DNA from: Bolinopsis microptera
Lineage: Eukaryota > Ctenophora > Tentaculata > Lobata > Bolinopsidae
DNA: 64,000 nt
Reading direction: 5' to 3'
Assembly: GCF_026151205.1 (NCBI RefSeq)
Contig: NC_087079.1
Span: 15,485,445-15,549,444, forward strand
In this document: positions 34,032 to 46,000 of the stretch, piece after piece
How the letters are laid out: each line of letters begins with the position of its first letter
Numbering within the stretch: the stretch's first letter is position 1
Translations under genes and position numbers: made by a program
Notes under the pieces: model-generated
Database searches by the model: none
Seen by the model: only the letters and a program-made list of their open reading frames with translations
Told to the model about the DNA's origin: nothing

Positions 34032-37000
34032 CTCGACGAAGAAATCAACAAAAACGACCATGAGATCTCGAAATCAGAAGATGCCATCTCAAAACAAAAA
34101 AGTTCCATCGAGGATGTTGTCAACCAAGTAGCAGTTAAACCAACATTGCTTTACATCGCTTTGATGATGGGCTTGGGGTCCTTCAACATGGTAAGAAACA
34201 TTCATTTTGTCTGTATCTTGAACTCTGATTACCTTACTCGGGAATATTATAGCGGGTTAATTTATGACTGGGAAAATTAATAACCGGGAAAAATATGGCG
34301 GAATTTCCCAAAACCCGCCAAATTATCCCGGTCATGTATTTACCGGTGGCCGACCTTTCAAGTTTTTTTTCAGAGGTCAACAAATTTTCAACCGAAATTT
34401 CTGTTTTTGTTACTTGTTAAAGAAGTTATTTCAATTTACAGTTACTGATATTACTCAGAAATAGAAAAAAAGACACGTCGATAGTATTTAAAGGAAAATA
34501 AATCTATAGCAATAATAAGTCAAATCTTCATTAAAGCGTATTCTCATTCTCATTATCGCTAATGTCCCCACTCCCCTCCATTATCATTATTGATATCCCC
34601 CTGCTGCTGACCGTCAAATTCGAAGTTGTATTGTTGTCTTAACAAGACTTTCATTTTGTCCGCTAATGGGGCTACTGCTCTGAAGGTCAGCCGTAGCTTA
34701 ATTTCCTGCCCACCGCTTGGTATTGGGGAACGTCTTGGCTTTGCATCTTCAACTGCTCCAGTAATCAATCCACCGTGGACCATGAAATAGTGGCACAGTT
34801 TACTCACTTCATGGGCAAGAAAAGTGAGAATCACGGTCCACCCTGAAATCTGATTTCTATAACCAAATTGTGATTTTTATAACGAAATTATGGTAGCAAC
34901 CGCCAATAAAGTTACAGCCCTCCATCCACTGCTTCAAAAGTCTTCTCTAGCACATATGAGACTTCAGGTAAAATATGATGATCACCACCCCCTTGGAACC
35001 CCATAATCTGAGTCGGCGGGTTTTTTTATGACTGGTAAAATTTTTGACCGGGAAAAATATGGCGGAATCTTCCAAAACCCACCACTTTATCCCGGTTATA
35101 ATAATCCCGAGTAAGGTAATGAAATTTATTCACATAATTTTCATTATCACTATGTTTAATACTGACTAATTCCAACTCAGACGTGTGCAGTTGTAGCTTA
35201 TTTTCCAAATTTTGGAGGCTACGTGCCCTACACAGATTGGAGATGTATATCAACGAGTGATAATTGCTATAAAAGAACCACCAAGTTCCTTGACCGAGGT
35301 GAGTCTAAATTTTAGTGATTGCCACTTCTTATTCCCATTAAAGTGAAACAAAGCTCGCAATCGGTCTCTTGAATTTGCACCAAACTCACGATCATCAATG
35401 ATTATTGACAGGCTGGGAGACAAGGCCTACAGATGAACTTGTTTTTATTGACAGTAGATGCGCTATCAAATTTAGACAGGATGACTTAACTGCGGACCTA
35501 CTGACCTTGGAGCTATGGGAGAACGCTACAACCCATCTTGGGACCCTAGATTTTGATGCAAGTGGCCAAAAAATTGTGATAAGATCAATGACATTTTGCA
35601 AGAATGAGGCAAGCTCCTGCACAAAAGAATTTCTCTATGATATGGAGACTGATAAGAAAGGCTTGAATTGCCAAATAACCTTTGCTGGATCGACTTGGTC
35701 GCAAAAAGAAACAACTCTTCTTTGCGAATCTACCAGTAGCGAAGAGAAATTGAATTTGACGGATGATGAAGGCGTGCTTACTGTGATTGATCGAGTTAAA
35801 TACATCAAACTTAACAGAATTGGGAGCTACAACCTCCACTGTCCAGGTGACCGGCTTTTATAAGTAACCGGTATTTTCAGGTTAGGTAACCAGTTTTTGG
35901 CGATGTTGATGAAACGATTCTGAAACCTGAATAATTATCGATGCGACTCTGGCCTTTTGTATGTGTGTTTAATCAACTGTATTGGTTTTAAGATTCAAAA
36001 ACACTAACTGACAAAACCTCTGATTAGATAAAGAACAATATAACAGAGATGACCTATGTGGATCGGGTGAAAGTAAATACGAGGGTCAGTTAAATGTCAG
36101 TGAGGACTTTAACTGGGACACAAAAGGACGGACTTCATTTGCAATTGACTGGGATCTTTATTGTGATAGGGAGTACCTCGGATCTATCATTAAGTCTGTT
36201 TACTTCGGTGGAGCTTGGGTTGGGCTATCAGCAGGCGGGTGGGTTCGTAGTGCTCTAATATCGGCCTTTAAAGGAAATTAATTGGAAGGTTGACTTAAAC
36301 TTCCTTTTAATTCCTTGTGCAGATCATAGTCTAGAGTTAATATTGTTATTTTATGTAATTATGTTCTCCCATTTTCGTAAGATGTTAATTGTTGACAATA
36401 TAGCATACATTTATATTTTTACTCTGAAATGATTTTGAAAAATCTTTCCAATATTCGGTAAGATCTTATCAGGTGGTTGTATGATGTGATAGGAAGGAAA
36501 AAAGGCGCTTTTGTCGGCTACGCTGTAGTAACAATAGCCTGTTTTGCCAACGCTGCTTCACCTTCAATAGAGTTTTTATTCGTGTGCAGATTTCTTCAAG
36601 GTAAATAGTTTCGTTAAGCTACTCATGTATTTGAGTCGACTGCTTTTTATTTTGTCTGGGATTTATTGACTCACTTTTCTGTCAATGATCACATGGCATT
36701 ATCTTTGTATCTATTTACCTATTTTCAAATCTTTGCAGGTTTTGGAGTCTACCTAGGCTTCATGGGCATGTATGTGCTATTACTGGAGTATACGGCATCC
36801 GAGTACCGGGCAATTGTTAACACTGTCACTCTCGTATTTTGGGCAGTGGGGTATCTTGTTGTTACCATGACTGGGTATCTGATATACAGGTTTTAAAGAA
36901 AACTCTGTAGGTTATATTACTTGATAAATGTAACGGGTTTTTTAAAAGGTTAAGATAAACTTTGAGGTCAGAGATTTTTTTCTGGAATAAAGTAACGGAA

Positions 37001-38550
37001 CAGCAATAACAGAGATAATAATCACAGTTGGCACTGGTTAGCAGCTACCCCTGGGTTTTTCTACTTGGCCTTCAATCTGATACCTCTTCTTTTGACACCA
37101 GAATCTCCTGGATTCCTTCTTACCACTAAAAGTGGGTAATTACAAATGGATGGTAAATTTTTTGATCACGATATGTCTTACTTACTTTGATAGTTAGGAA
37201 TTTTTCACACGTTTGTGTAAAAATTACAGAAAGCTTTCCCAAATTAGAATAAATTAATTCACGTGAAACTTTTTCTGCGAGTGATTTGATAAGAGCCCAT
37301 ATTTACCGAGAGATCCCCAGGAGATGTAGAAGGATCCAAGGCGATGTTCCTTGTTGGTAAGACACAAGCCATTGAAATTATCGAGTTGCTTTCATTTTGC
37401 CTATCATCTATTTTCATCCACCAGGAACCTTAACAATGATAGATGACTAATCCTAAAATTCAGGCAGTGCTTCCTTCCTATTTGCAATGATACCTAGCAA
37501 GATCAGTGGTTCCTTCACGGTGGAGCAACTAAGCTGTCTCATTGGGAGCATGTTCGTCTCAGCAGTCTTTGGTTTTGTTTATCTTTACACTGCAGAACTA
37601 GCACCCATCTCTCACCGAGGAAGGATATGCAGCTATTGCTCGTGTGCTGCCCGTATCGGTAGGTTTCTTAAACATTTTAACATTGAAAATTTCATTGTCA
37701 ACAATTTTCGAGGATACTTCAAAACTCTTTTGAATAAAGTAGCAAATATTCCACATTTTCAGGTGCTTTCTGTGGACCATATGCGAACCTGATGTTCGCC
37801 TGGAGCAAGTAAGTTCATTTAATATACATTTTAATCAGTGGAATTTTGAATGAATCATTCTCAGACAAAAAGAATTTTGCCACACGAATGGTTATTTATG
37901 TTTTTTCAGGCCAGGGACATTCATAATTTTTGCGATCTTGTCTGGCTTAGCAGGGTTGGCCACTTTTAGGCTTCCAGATACAAAAGGAATTCCAACCCTC
38001 AGCTCCGCAGAGGAGGTTTGTTCAAGAATCAAGATCCATTTGTTGTGATCTTTATAAACCTTTTTGATTATTATTAGTTATTTTTGGCGATAACAAAATA
38101 AATTACCGCGGAGTTTGGGAGAAAGGAAAAAGCCGCGGTAAGTCGGGGGTTGCGGTAAATCGGGGCGAGGTAAAAAGGGTTTTACTAGACTGTATTGAAA
38201 AATCATGAAGGAAATTTTTCTACATAGTGATAATGCATATAAATATACTTTTATTATGATGACTAGTCGGTGAGACTGTCAACCAACACACAACAGCAAT
38301 CCTGGAATATTACATTTATAATAATTGGATCACTCAAAAATTATAGTGACTTATCATAATTAGGGTATCTAATTTAAAATTTTAAATATACCAATTTGAT
38401 GCACCTATTAATCGATCAAAGGGGTCATTTAGCATTCTATATTCTCAGGTTCAGTCAAGAAGATTACAGAACTTGAATAAAACAGCCACGGACTCTGTCA
38501 TCGACAACAAAGCATTTACAAAATTACATGAAAAAACGTTTTTCGAATAA
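34032..38550 (+). CDS. SLC22-family (organic ion transporter-like) major facilitator, 5' end missing
   Basis: Exons read from splice consensus: 34032-34190 (TM1), 35236-35298, 35412-35846, 36028-36238, 36473-36600, 36739-36889, 37013-37131, 37294-37356, 37464-37658, 37763-37808, 37910-38015, 38449-38550. From 35236 on, all phases agree and give about 540 aa. Family marks: WDLYCDREYL before TM2, the MFS/SLC22 signature GWLYDVIGRKKG, then FLFVCRFLQG, a TPESPGFLL after TM6, YLYTAELAPISHRG and a terminal LPDTKGIPTL. SLC22 proteins move organic cations, anions or zwitterions across the plasma membrane; the substrate cannot be inferred. Unusual points: extracellular loop 1 is roughly twice normal size (about 210 residues, some 10 cysteines), and the TM6-TM7 cytoplasmic loop is very short. 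Exon 34032-34190 ends in phase 0 but 35236 needs phase 1, so a small exon is missing between them, as is the exon with the start codon. Confidence 0.85.
34228..35122. mobile_element. ~895-bp inverted-repeat element in an SLC22 intron
   Basis: The ends are inverted: attaccttactcggga near 34228 and tcccgagtaaggtaat at 35107-35122. Subterminal segments (gaccgggaaaaatatggcgg) repeat at about 34280 and 35045 in direct orientation. It fills most of the intron between the TM1 exon and the next recognised exon. There is no transposase. Confidence 0.6.
34559..34842 (-). CDS. antisense exon-like ORF, unknown protein
   Basis: An acceptor-like gatttcag precedes an open frame that begins WTVILTFLAHEVSKLCHYF and ends QQQGDINNDNGGEWGH before a stop. 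Composition is coding-like (SGGQEIKLRLTF, FEFDGQQ), and there is no ATG at the 5' end, so it would be a terminal exon. It sits on the minus strand inside the 34228-35122 element, within an intron of the SLC22-like gene. It could be a captured gene fragment, a terminal exon of a gene on the other strand, or chance. I do not recognise the family. Confidence 0.3.
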
Positions 38551-38936
38551 TTTCTGAGCTTCCTTCCTTTATCAATTATGAACTTGAAGCTATAATTATT
38601 ATCGCGTTTGCTCTACCGTCCGAATCGACTGCATCGGCTATAATTCAGTCAAGCAGTGATTGGCTAAAATTTTGGTCGGCTATATGTTTGTAGCAAACGG
38701 TTTGCCACTGCCATTTTTCTGCCATTTTGGTAAATTTTGCCTTTACAATATTGCAACTTTGATAATAATCCATTCTAATTGCAACTTGACTCTTACTTGA
38801 GCAAACAGGAAAAAAGTAAAACAATTTATTCAAAAGGTATTGTTTTAGAATAATAACATTCGATTTTTATATACAATTTAAACGACATTTAAAAAAACAG
38901 AAAAGCAATTTTTTCTGCTAGTACTATGATATAGCA

Positions 38937-39478
38937 CAGTTTGGGGAACAAGATCGCTAAACTCCGTTAAAAGAGTCTTCTCGGCCCAGAAAAAGGGCAT
39001 TCGCGCTGCAGATAACCAATACCACCGCTATTTTTATGACAAAGATCTGAACAGTACACCTTCACACACAAAGGAAATTTTCAATAAACTAGAAGTATTA
39101 GCTTTACCGAACGTGATAGCTAAATGTATATTATGCTTAATGCACAAAGTTTATTCTAACACTGCACCACCAAATATTATAAGAATGTTCACTGTTTTAA
39201 ACTTAAACGCACCTAGAAGAGAACCTGAGTTCTTTGCAGTACCATTTAACCGTTTATGTAATTCAGACAAGAGCATTTCTTACATTGGGCCTAAGTTATA
39301 TAACAAAACAGTCAACATTATTAACAAGGACATAAAATATGTCACGACTTGCCTACAAGACAAATTCCTAAATTCATTCAAGTCTACAGTCAGCAAGCAT
39401 GTGCTTACTGCACAAGCACTTAACCCGGATGACAAGGACTGGAACAACTCAAATTTCGTACTTTTAGAAATTTAAATA
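38937..39478 (+). pseudogene. 3' end of a non-LTR (LINE-type) retrotransposon ORF2
   Basis: From about 38967 the frame reads KRVFSAQKKGIRAADN.. to ..DWNNSNFVLLEI, ending at a stop at 39475. This is the post-RT C-terminal region of LINE ORF2 proteins: a QK+..IR block, then TKEIFNKLEVLALP, APPNIIRMF, SISYIGPKLYN and LNSFKSTVSKHVL. That order (Q+RAIR, LF..L.IL.., .P..I..LF, ...GP+LWN, FK..LK..LL) is typical of jockey/CR1/L2-like elements. The endonuclease and reverse transcriptase are absent, so the copy is 5'-truncated and starts after the end of the SLC22-like gene. The exact clade is not determinable. Confidence 0.7.
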
Positions 39479-39884
39479 ATTTGGTACAACATACGTTGAT
39501 AATAACGAGCAACAAAATTTTAACCTCATAACGAAATATGACTATTTTCGAGCATTTTCTACAATGCTATCGCTACCGCGCAATTTCACTGTCATTTTGA
39601 TTTACAAGACAAAAATATCACCGCGCATTCTTCAGACACTGTGTCGCTGTTCTAAATTTATGTCAAGAGATAAGAGTTATTTAGAAATTCTTAATAGTAG
39701 TACTATTCAAATTTGCTAATAGCGTAATCATATTTTATACATTATTCATATTTTATACATTGTGTGCATATTGATATATTTATATTTGATTGTAATTAAA
39801 GATTTTAAGGCGTTAGTGCCGAGTAATGCCTCTGGGTAGTGCTCCTCAATCAATATATATATGTTACTCGTATGCATTAGTGTA
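39479..39884. other. AT-rich DNA, possible retrotransposon 3' UTR
   Basis: No coding signal. It may be the 3' tail of the truncated LINE. A 15-bp word, atattttatacatt-like, repeats at about 39728-39760. Confidence 0.35.
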
Positions 39885-40578
39885 TGCGAGGTGTCGTACG
39901 TCACCTCAATTAAGATCAGGTTACAGAGAGCTGACCCAATTGATCGGGTCGGAGGTCACGTGAGTAAGAGCCTGAAGTCACGTGACTATAACGTCACCAG
40001 AGCTTCATGTTCTCCGTTTCCCGCTCATTGGACCAGGTGATCTCGCATGCTTTTAAATTTTATTTGAATCTGAGAATGTGGAATGTGAATGTAAGTGTAA
40101 TTCTAATAACCTGCCATAGAAAGCCAGATTTATTTTCTGAGAGAAAGCTAGATATTTACCAAAATATAATCGACCTTGTTATAAACTCATTTTGATGACC
40201 GTTCCTGACTTAAAAGTAAAACAAATATTTCAGAATATTCTAGAAGGTTATGGATTATTCTATGAGTACAGGGTAGCCAAGCCTGCAGCCTAACTATTAT
40301 AATGAACAATTCGTCGCAACTTTATTTTTAGATTCCAAGATTTATTGAATTTGCATTTTTATTGTTGCATATATGTTCATTTTCCACTCTATTGCAAGTT
40401 AATTATTATTATTATTTTAACCCTTGCACAAACTTATCATTGAGGATAAGACCAATTTTGTCTGTCTATTTCTTGCTTCCAATCGAATTAGATAATAGCG
40501 GTGCTTTATTGAAAGCAGGAATCCGTCTAACCCTAAAATGGTGTCAAGACTCAAGAGACTAAAACAATTATTACCTAT
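39885..40578. mobile_element. half of the inverted-repeat element seen at 13130-15310
   Basis: Carries the end gaggtgtcgtacgtcacctc and then GGTCACGTGAGT...GTCACGTGACTAT. After that, 40205-40500 is an inverted match to 13640-13930. Only one terminal repeat is present. The following TTAA is occupied by the next element. Confidence 0.6.
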
Positions 40579-40582
40579 TTAA

Positions 40583-41678
40583 GGGGGCATACCCCAAATC
40601 TGTCCAGACCTAATGACCTCATAGGCAGTTCAGTGACCTTCTAGCGCACCGTTTCCACACCAAAAAAAATTATTTTGAGAATTCCCATTTTTGTAATCGA
40701 GCATTTCCTGGTTGAGAGTGCAATTTTCGGAAAAAATTATTTTGTGGTTGAGACGCTATAAGTAAATTATTTCTTGCGGTATCGGGTTGAAATTTTGCTC
40801 GCCGTTTATTCACATCTATTTCAAGGTGTGTGTAAAATCTTGATATCGTATCTAAAAAGGCTGGTGTGTTATGAATTTTTAAAGTCAAAAAGCTAAAATT
40901 GTCCTTTTCAGGCTTATTTTAACAAAAAGACAGTCAGGGAAGATCGGATTGATTTGATGCTTGACATCAAATTGTTCTCTGAATTCTGGCGCAGTTTTTG
41001 ATGCCCTCAAAAATGTTTTTACTCATTCAGCTTCAGATCTATTGGACCTCAAAGCCAAACAACAAATTTTGGCACATTTTTCGGTTTTAATATTTACTGA
41101 TTTTTCTAAAATTTTGATAGGAATGTGCTAGTGACTTTTTGAAGGGTGCAAAATAACCGCAACTAGCACATTTATATATGAGTTATGAACAACAAAACAC
41201 CCTAAAATGCTTCCCTTTGAAGTTATGGGAAAAAATGTGATTTTTTATCTGCAAATCCAAAAAATCACAATTTGGTGTCAAGCATCAAATCAATCCGATC
41301 TTCCGGCTTCCCTGACTGTCTTTTTGTTAAAATAAGCCTGAAAAGGACAATTTTAGCTTTTTGACTTTAAAAATTCATAACACACCAGCCTTTTTAGATA
41401 CGATATCAAGATTTTACACACACCTTGAAATAGATGTGAATAAACGGCGAGCAAAATTTCAACCCGATACCGCAAGAAATAATTAACTTATAGCGTCTCA
41501 ACCACAAAATAATTTTTTCCGAAAATTGCACTCTTAACCAGGGAATGCTTGATTACAAAAATGGGAATTCTCAAAATAATTTTTTTTGGTGTGGAAACGG
41601 TGCGCTAGAAGGTCACTGAACTGCCTATGAGGTCATTTGGTCTGGACGGCACAAACCACTGTTTTGGGGTATGCCCCC
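40583..41678. mobile_element. 1,096-bp TTAA-flanked element with ~395-bp inverted arms
   Basis: TTAA is present on both sides (40579-40582 and 41679-41682). The terminal repeats begin GGGGGCATACCCC and continue as nearly perfect inverted arms of about 395 bp (40583-40975 and about 41280-41678). A ~300-bp centre has no transposase. The high arm identity suggests recent activity or gene conversion. The TTAA duplication points to piggyBac-type mobilisation. Confidence 0.9.
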
Positions 41679-41682
41679 TTAA

Positions 41683-42337
41683 TTCGCGTTTTTGACACCA
41701 CTTGGGGTACCAAATTTTGGCCAATTTTTTATTTTTTCATGCTGATTTGGAGGCCATTAAAGCATTTGACCCAGTCAAAAAGTTTCAGTTGTATATCTTT
41801 TACGGTTTTTGCAGAAATTCGCGTTAAAGTTGATGCCGTGGTGTCAGTAAAATGGCACGGATAAATATATCTCACAAGCATCTCGAGTCTCTCAGTGATC
41901 CTGCCTCCACACCACACTCAGTCTGGACTCCCTTCCGGCCGACCGAACTATTTTCCTAATATCTCCTAATATAACTTTGATCGATCAGGCCTAAATTCAT
42001 GATGCACTATAAACTTGATTTGCGACAGAAATTTTAGACAATTTATCTGCTTACGTGTAATTTCAAACTCTTATCAGTTACCATGTCTTTTATCTAATTT
42101 TTATCAGCAGATTTATAAATCTGCTGTTCATTTATAGTTATTACCTTTCTAGTTATGAGTAAATTTTTGCCTTCCATCAATTGAGTGCAGCTTTCAGTTT
42201 CAAAATTTTCAGTTTATTCAGATTTTTCGTTTTCAGTAGCGAGCTACTAGGAGTAGGTGACAATTGTAATTGTTATATTTGTACTCACTTGTAGGAGTAA
42301 GCTTTACTTGGTTGAATCACATGACACATATTATTAT
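41683..42337. other. no gene seen
   Basis: Unrecognised AT-rich DNA between two mobile elements. Confidence 0.4.
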
Positions 42338-42415
42338 TACCTGGGGACCTCAGGCTATTATGTTCATAAACATATTTTATAATAAAGATTCGGCGGAATG
42401 ACAGGCTGAGCGCCG
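42338..42415 (+). repeat. ~80-bp dispersed short repeat (copy 3)
   Basis: From ctggggacctcaggct to gctgagcgccgccca; see 17337-17413. Confidence 0.75.
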
Positions 42416-42702
42416 CCCATACCAGTAAATATTATTATTAAGTAATCAACTAAAGGTGGAGGATTCAGGATAATTATTAATCACTCGACTACACTCGACT
42501 GTCACGTTAATTGACGATGTCAATTCATGGCAGCTCGGCGCGGCACAGTAGCGCATCTCGCCGATCTAGCCAGGTGTCGCTGTGAGAAGCCTTATTGAGT
42601 GCGCGGCGCGGCACAGTAACGCATCGCGCTACAAACTGTCACGTTACTTTTTCAACCTATTCACCTGTTCTCTAGCTTGCCCTGAGCGACTACCTACCTT
42701 AT

Positions 42703-42800
42703 CGCTCGGAGCTTATTTGGATGGACATTAATTAAACGCTGGAGGGCTGGAGGCCCTAACCACTAACTTTCATTTTAATGTCCGTTCAATAAAGTCCGTT
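42703..42800 (+). mobile_element. left terminal fragment of a pogo-like element
   Basis: Begins ccttatcg and continues through ttggatggacattaat to aaagtccgttcc, as in the other pogo-like left ends. It is cut after about 100 bp, where ccggatatccgg-rich DNA begins. Confidence 0.65.
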
Positions 42801-43008
42801 CCGGATATCCGGCTAATTCCGGATCTGGCCGGATATCCGGTTTCAATATCCAGTTCCGGTTTCGGTCTGGTTTCAGAAAATTTGCCGGATATTTTTTCAA
42901 ACAAATATATTTCTAAAATTTTGAAATGCATATTTTTCGTCACATTTTAATTCGACTAAATGTTTCGGACTTCAAAAACCCGAAAAAATATTTTCGGCTA
43001 ATAATTGA

Positions 43009-46000
43009 TAATGAACAGGGTAGCTTACCTAGGGACCGGGACCTCAGGCATTCACAATAGAGATTAGGCGGAATGACATTTTCGGTCCGAGTCTGGAGTC
43101 ATTCTTGATAGGTACCTCTCGTATCGAGAACTCCCGCTTCCGGGCTCGTGTTGCAAAGGAGAGACCTGCCTTCCGAGATCGCGTTACCAAGGGAAGCCTC
43201 GAGTTCAAAATTGTGGAGAAAAGTGGTTTCCAGAAAATTAATTAAAATTAAAAAAAGATTTCAGAAAACCGAAAAGCCAACCTCCGATCCCCCTTCCCCT
43301 ACCCTTTAGCAGTTGCTTTAGTATTGCTCTTTATCGTGTTTAATATTACGATCCAGTTTTGGCTCCGAGTCAAGTTTTGTGCAGACTGCAGTAGAGATTG
43401 CATTACGACCAAGGGGAAGCCTCGAGTCCTGGGTGCAGATAATTATATAGAATTGAAATAGAATTAAAATCGATGTACCAAGCGCTTAAGGACCGTTCCA
43501 ATCTATAAATCAATTTTATATTGGAGAGAAAATATTGGAGTGATATTTTTCCGTTTATTAATGCGATCTCGGAAGGCATGCCTCCCCTTTGCCTCCCCTT
43601 CAGCCGGATATCTGGTCGGTTCATAATATGGTAATTCAAATTGATAATTGCCCAGGGTATAGGTTATAAGATTATCGCGTAGTCTGAACTTTCATATCAT
43701 TTGTCATTGTGGTAATTCAATTCCTCGAAGCTGCAAGATTTCGCAGTTTTTATAAATTCCTGGGTGCAGATAATTATAATTACATAGAATTAAAATTAAA
43801 TAGAATTCAAGTCGATGTACCAAGCGCTTAAGGACCGTTCCAATCTATAAATCAATTTTATAATGGAGAGAAAATATTGGAGTGATATTTTTCCGTTTAT
43901 TAATGCGATCTCGGAAGGCAGGCCTCCTCTTTGCCTCCCTTTCAGCCGGATATCCGGTCGGTTCATAATAATAATATGGTAATTGATAATTGCCCAGGGT
44001 TTAAGTTATATTTATAAGATTTCAGCGGATATGTTCGGCTAATAATTGATAATGAACAGGGTAGCTTAGCTAGGGACCGGGACCTCAGGCATTCACAATC
44101 ACAATAGAGATCAGGCGGAATGACAGGCTGAGCGCCGCCTACTCTAGAACATTGTAAAGGGTAGCATGAAACGTGGAAAAAAGTTGTTTCCAGAAAAACT
44201 TTGAAAAATGTTGACTTAAAACATTTTCGGTCCGAGTCTGGAGTCATTCTCGATAGGTACCTCCCGTATCGAGAGCTCCCACTTCCGAGCTGCAGGTGTT
44301 GCAAAGGGGAGCCTGCCTTCCGAGATCGCATTACCAGGGGAAGCCTCGAGTCCAAAATTGTGGAGAAAAGTGGTTTCCAGAAAAATATTTAAAATAAAAA
44401 AAAGATTTCAGAAAACCGAAGAGCCAACCTCTAGTAATAGTATTGCTCTTTATCGTGTTTAATATTACGATCCAGTTTTGGCTCCGAGTCAAGTTTTGTG
44501 CAGACTGCAGAATGCAGACTGCCTTCCGAGGGTCAGGTGCAGACTTCGGAAAACTGAAAAATATTTTCGGCTAATATTGAAAAGGGTAGCATCAAGCATG
44601 AAATGTGGAGAAAAGTGGTTTCCGGAAAAACTTTGAAATATTGTTGACTCCGAGTCATTCTCAATATGCGTACCTCTGAGGGCAGAGCTCCCGCTTCCGA
44701 GCTCGTTTTGGAAGAGGCCTAGAGGGAGGCCTATAATAGCTCAAGCTGCTTTCCAGGATCGCATTGCAATAATTTATTGCATCTTTTAAATTGTATAAAA
44801 TTGTACGGACGAAATGATCCCAAGGCCAAGGGGGACTCCCAACCTACCGCTTCGGCAGGTAGTTGATACATCTTTTACAAGCAAGAGCCAACCTTAGAGA
44901 GAATATCTTCGATCAGATTTGCAAGGGTTTCGCTTGACCGTCCTTTTTCCAGTTTCCGCTCTCATTAGCGATTCATCAAGCGCTTTTTCCATGGGATTTA
45001 TTTTCGTTGACTTACATATTGCGTAGTCTGAACTCTGATATCATTGAGGTACTGGTAATTCAATTTCTCGAAGCTGCAAGATTTCGCAGTTTTTATAAAT
45101 TCCTGGGTGCAGATAATTATATTTATATAGAATTAAAATAGAATTAAAGTCGATGTACCAAGCGCTTAAGGGCTGTTCCAATCTATAAATCAATTTTATA
45201 ATGGAGAGAAAATATTGGAGTGATATTTTTCCGTTTATTAATGCGATCTCGGAAGGCAGGCCTCCTCTTTGCCTCCCTTTCAGCCGGATATCCGGTCGGT
45301 TCATAATAATAATATGGTAATTGATAATTGCCCAGGGTTTAAGTTATATTTATAAGATTTCAGCGGATATGTTCGGCTAATAATTGATAATGAACAGGGT
45401 AGCTTAGCTAGGGACCGGGACCTCAGGCATTCACAATCACAATAGAGATCAGGCGGAATGACAGGCTGAGCGCCGCCTACTCTAGAACATTGTAAAGGGT
45501 AGCATGAAACGTGGAAAAAAGTTGTTTCCAGAAAAACTTAGAAAAATGTTGACTTAAAACATTTACGGTCCGAGTCTGGAGTCATTCTCGATAGGTACCT
45601 CCCGTATCGAGAGCTCCCACTTCCGAGCTGCAGGTGTTGCAAAGGGGAGCCTGCCTTCCGAGATCGCATTACCAGGGGAAGCCTCGAGTCCAAAATTGTG
45701 GAGAAAAGTGGTTTCCAGAAAAATATTTAAAATAAAAAAAAGATTTCAGAAAACCGAAGAGCCAACCTCTAGTAATAGTATTGCTCTTTATCGTGTTTAA
45801 TATTACGATCCAGTTTTGGCTCCGAGTCAAGTTTTGTGCAGACTGCAAAATGCAGACTGCCTTCCGAGGGTCAGGTGCAGACTTCGGAAAACTGAAAAAT
45901 ATTTTCGGCTAATATTGAAAAGGGTAGCATCAAGCATGAAATGTGGAGAAAAGTGGTTTCCGGAAAAACTTTGAAATATTGTTGACTCCGAGAGAAAACC

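Noticed and set aside
35395-35839. Minus-strand ORFs opposite the SLC22 loop exon
   Set aside because: Shadows of the plus-strand exon, whose splice sites and phases fit the transporter.
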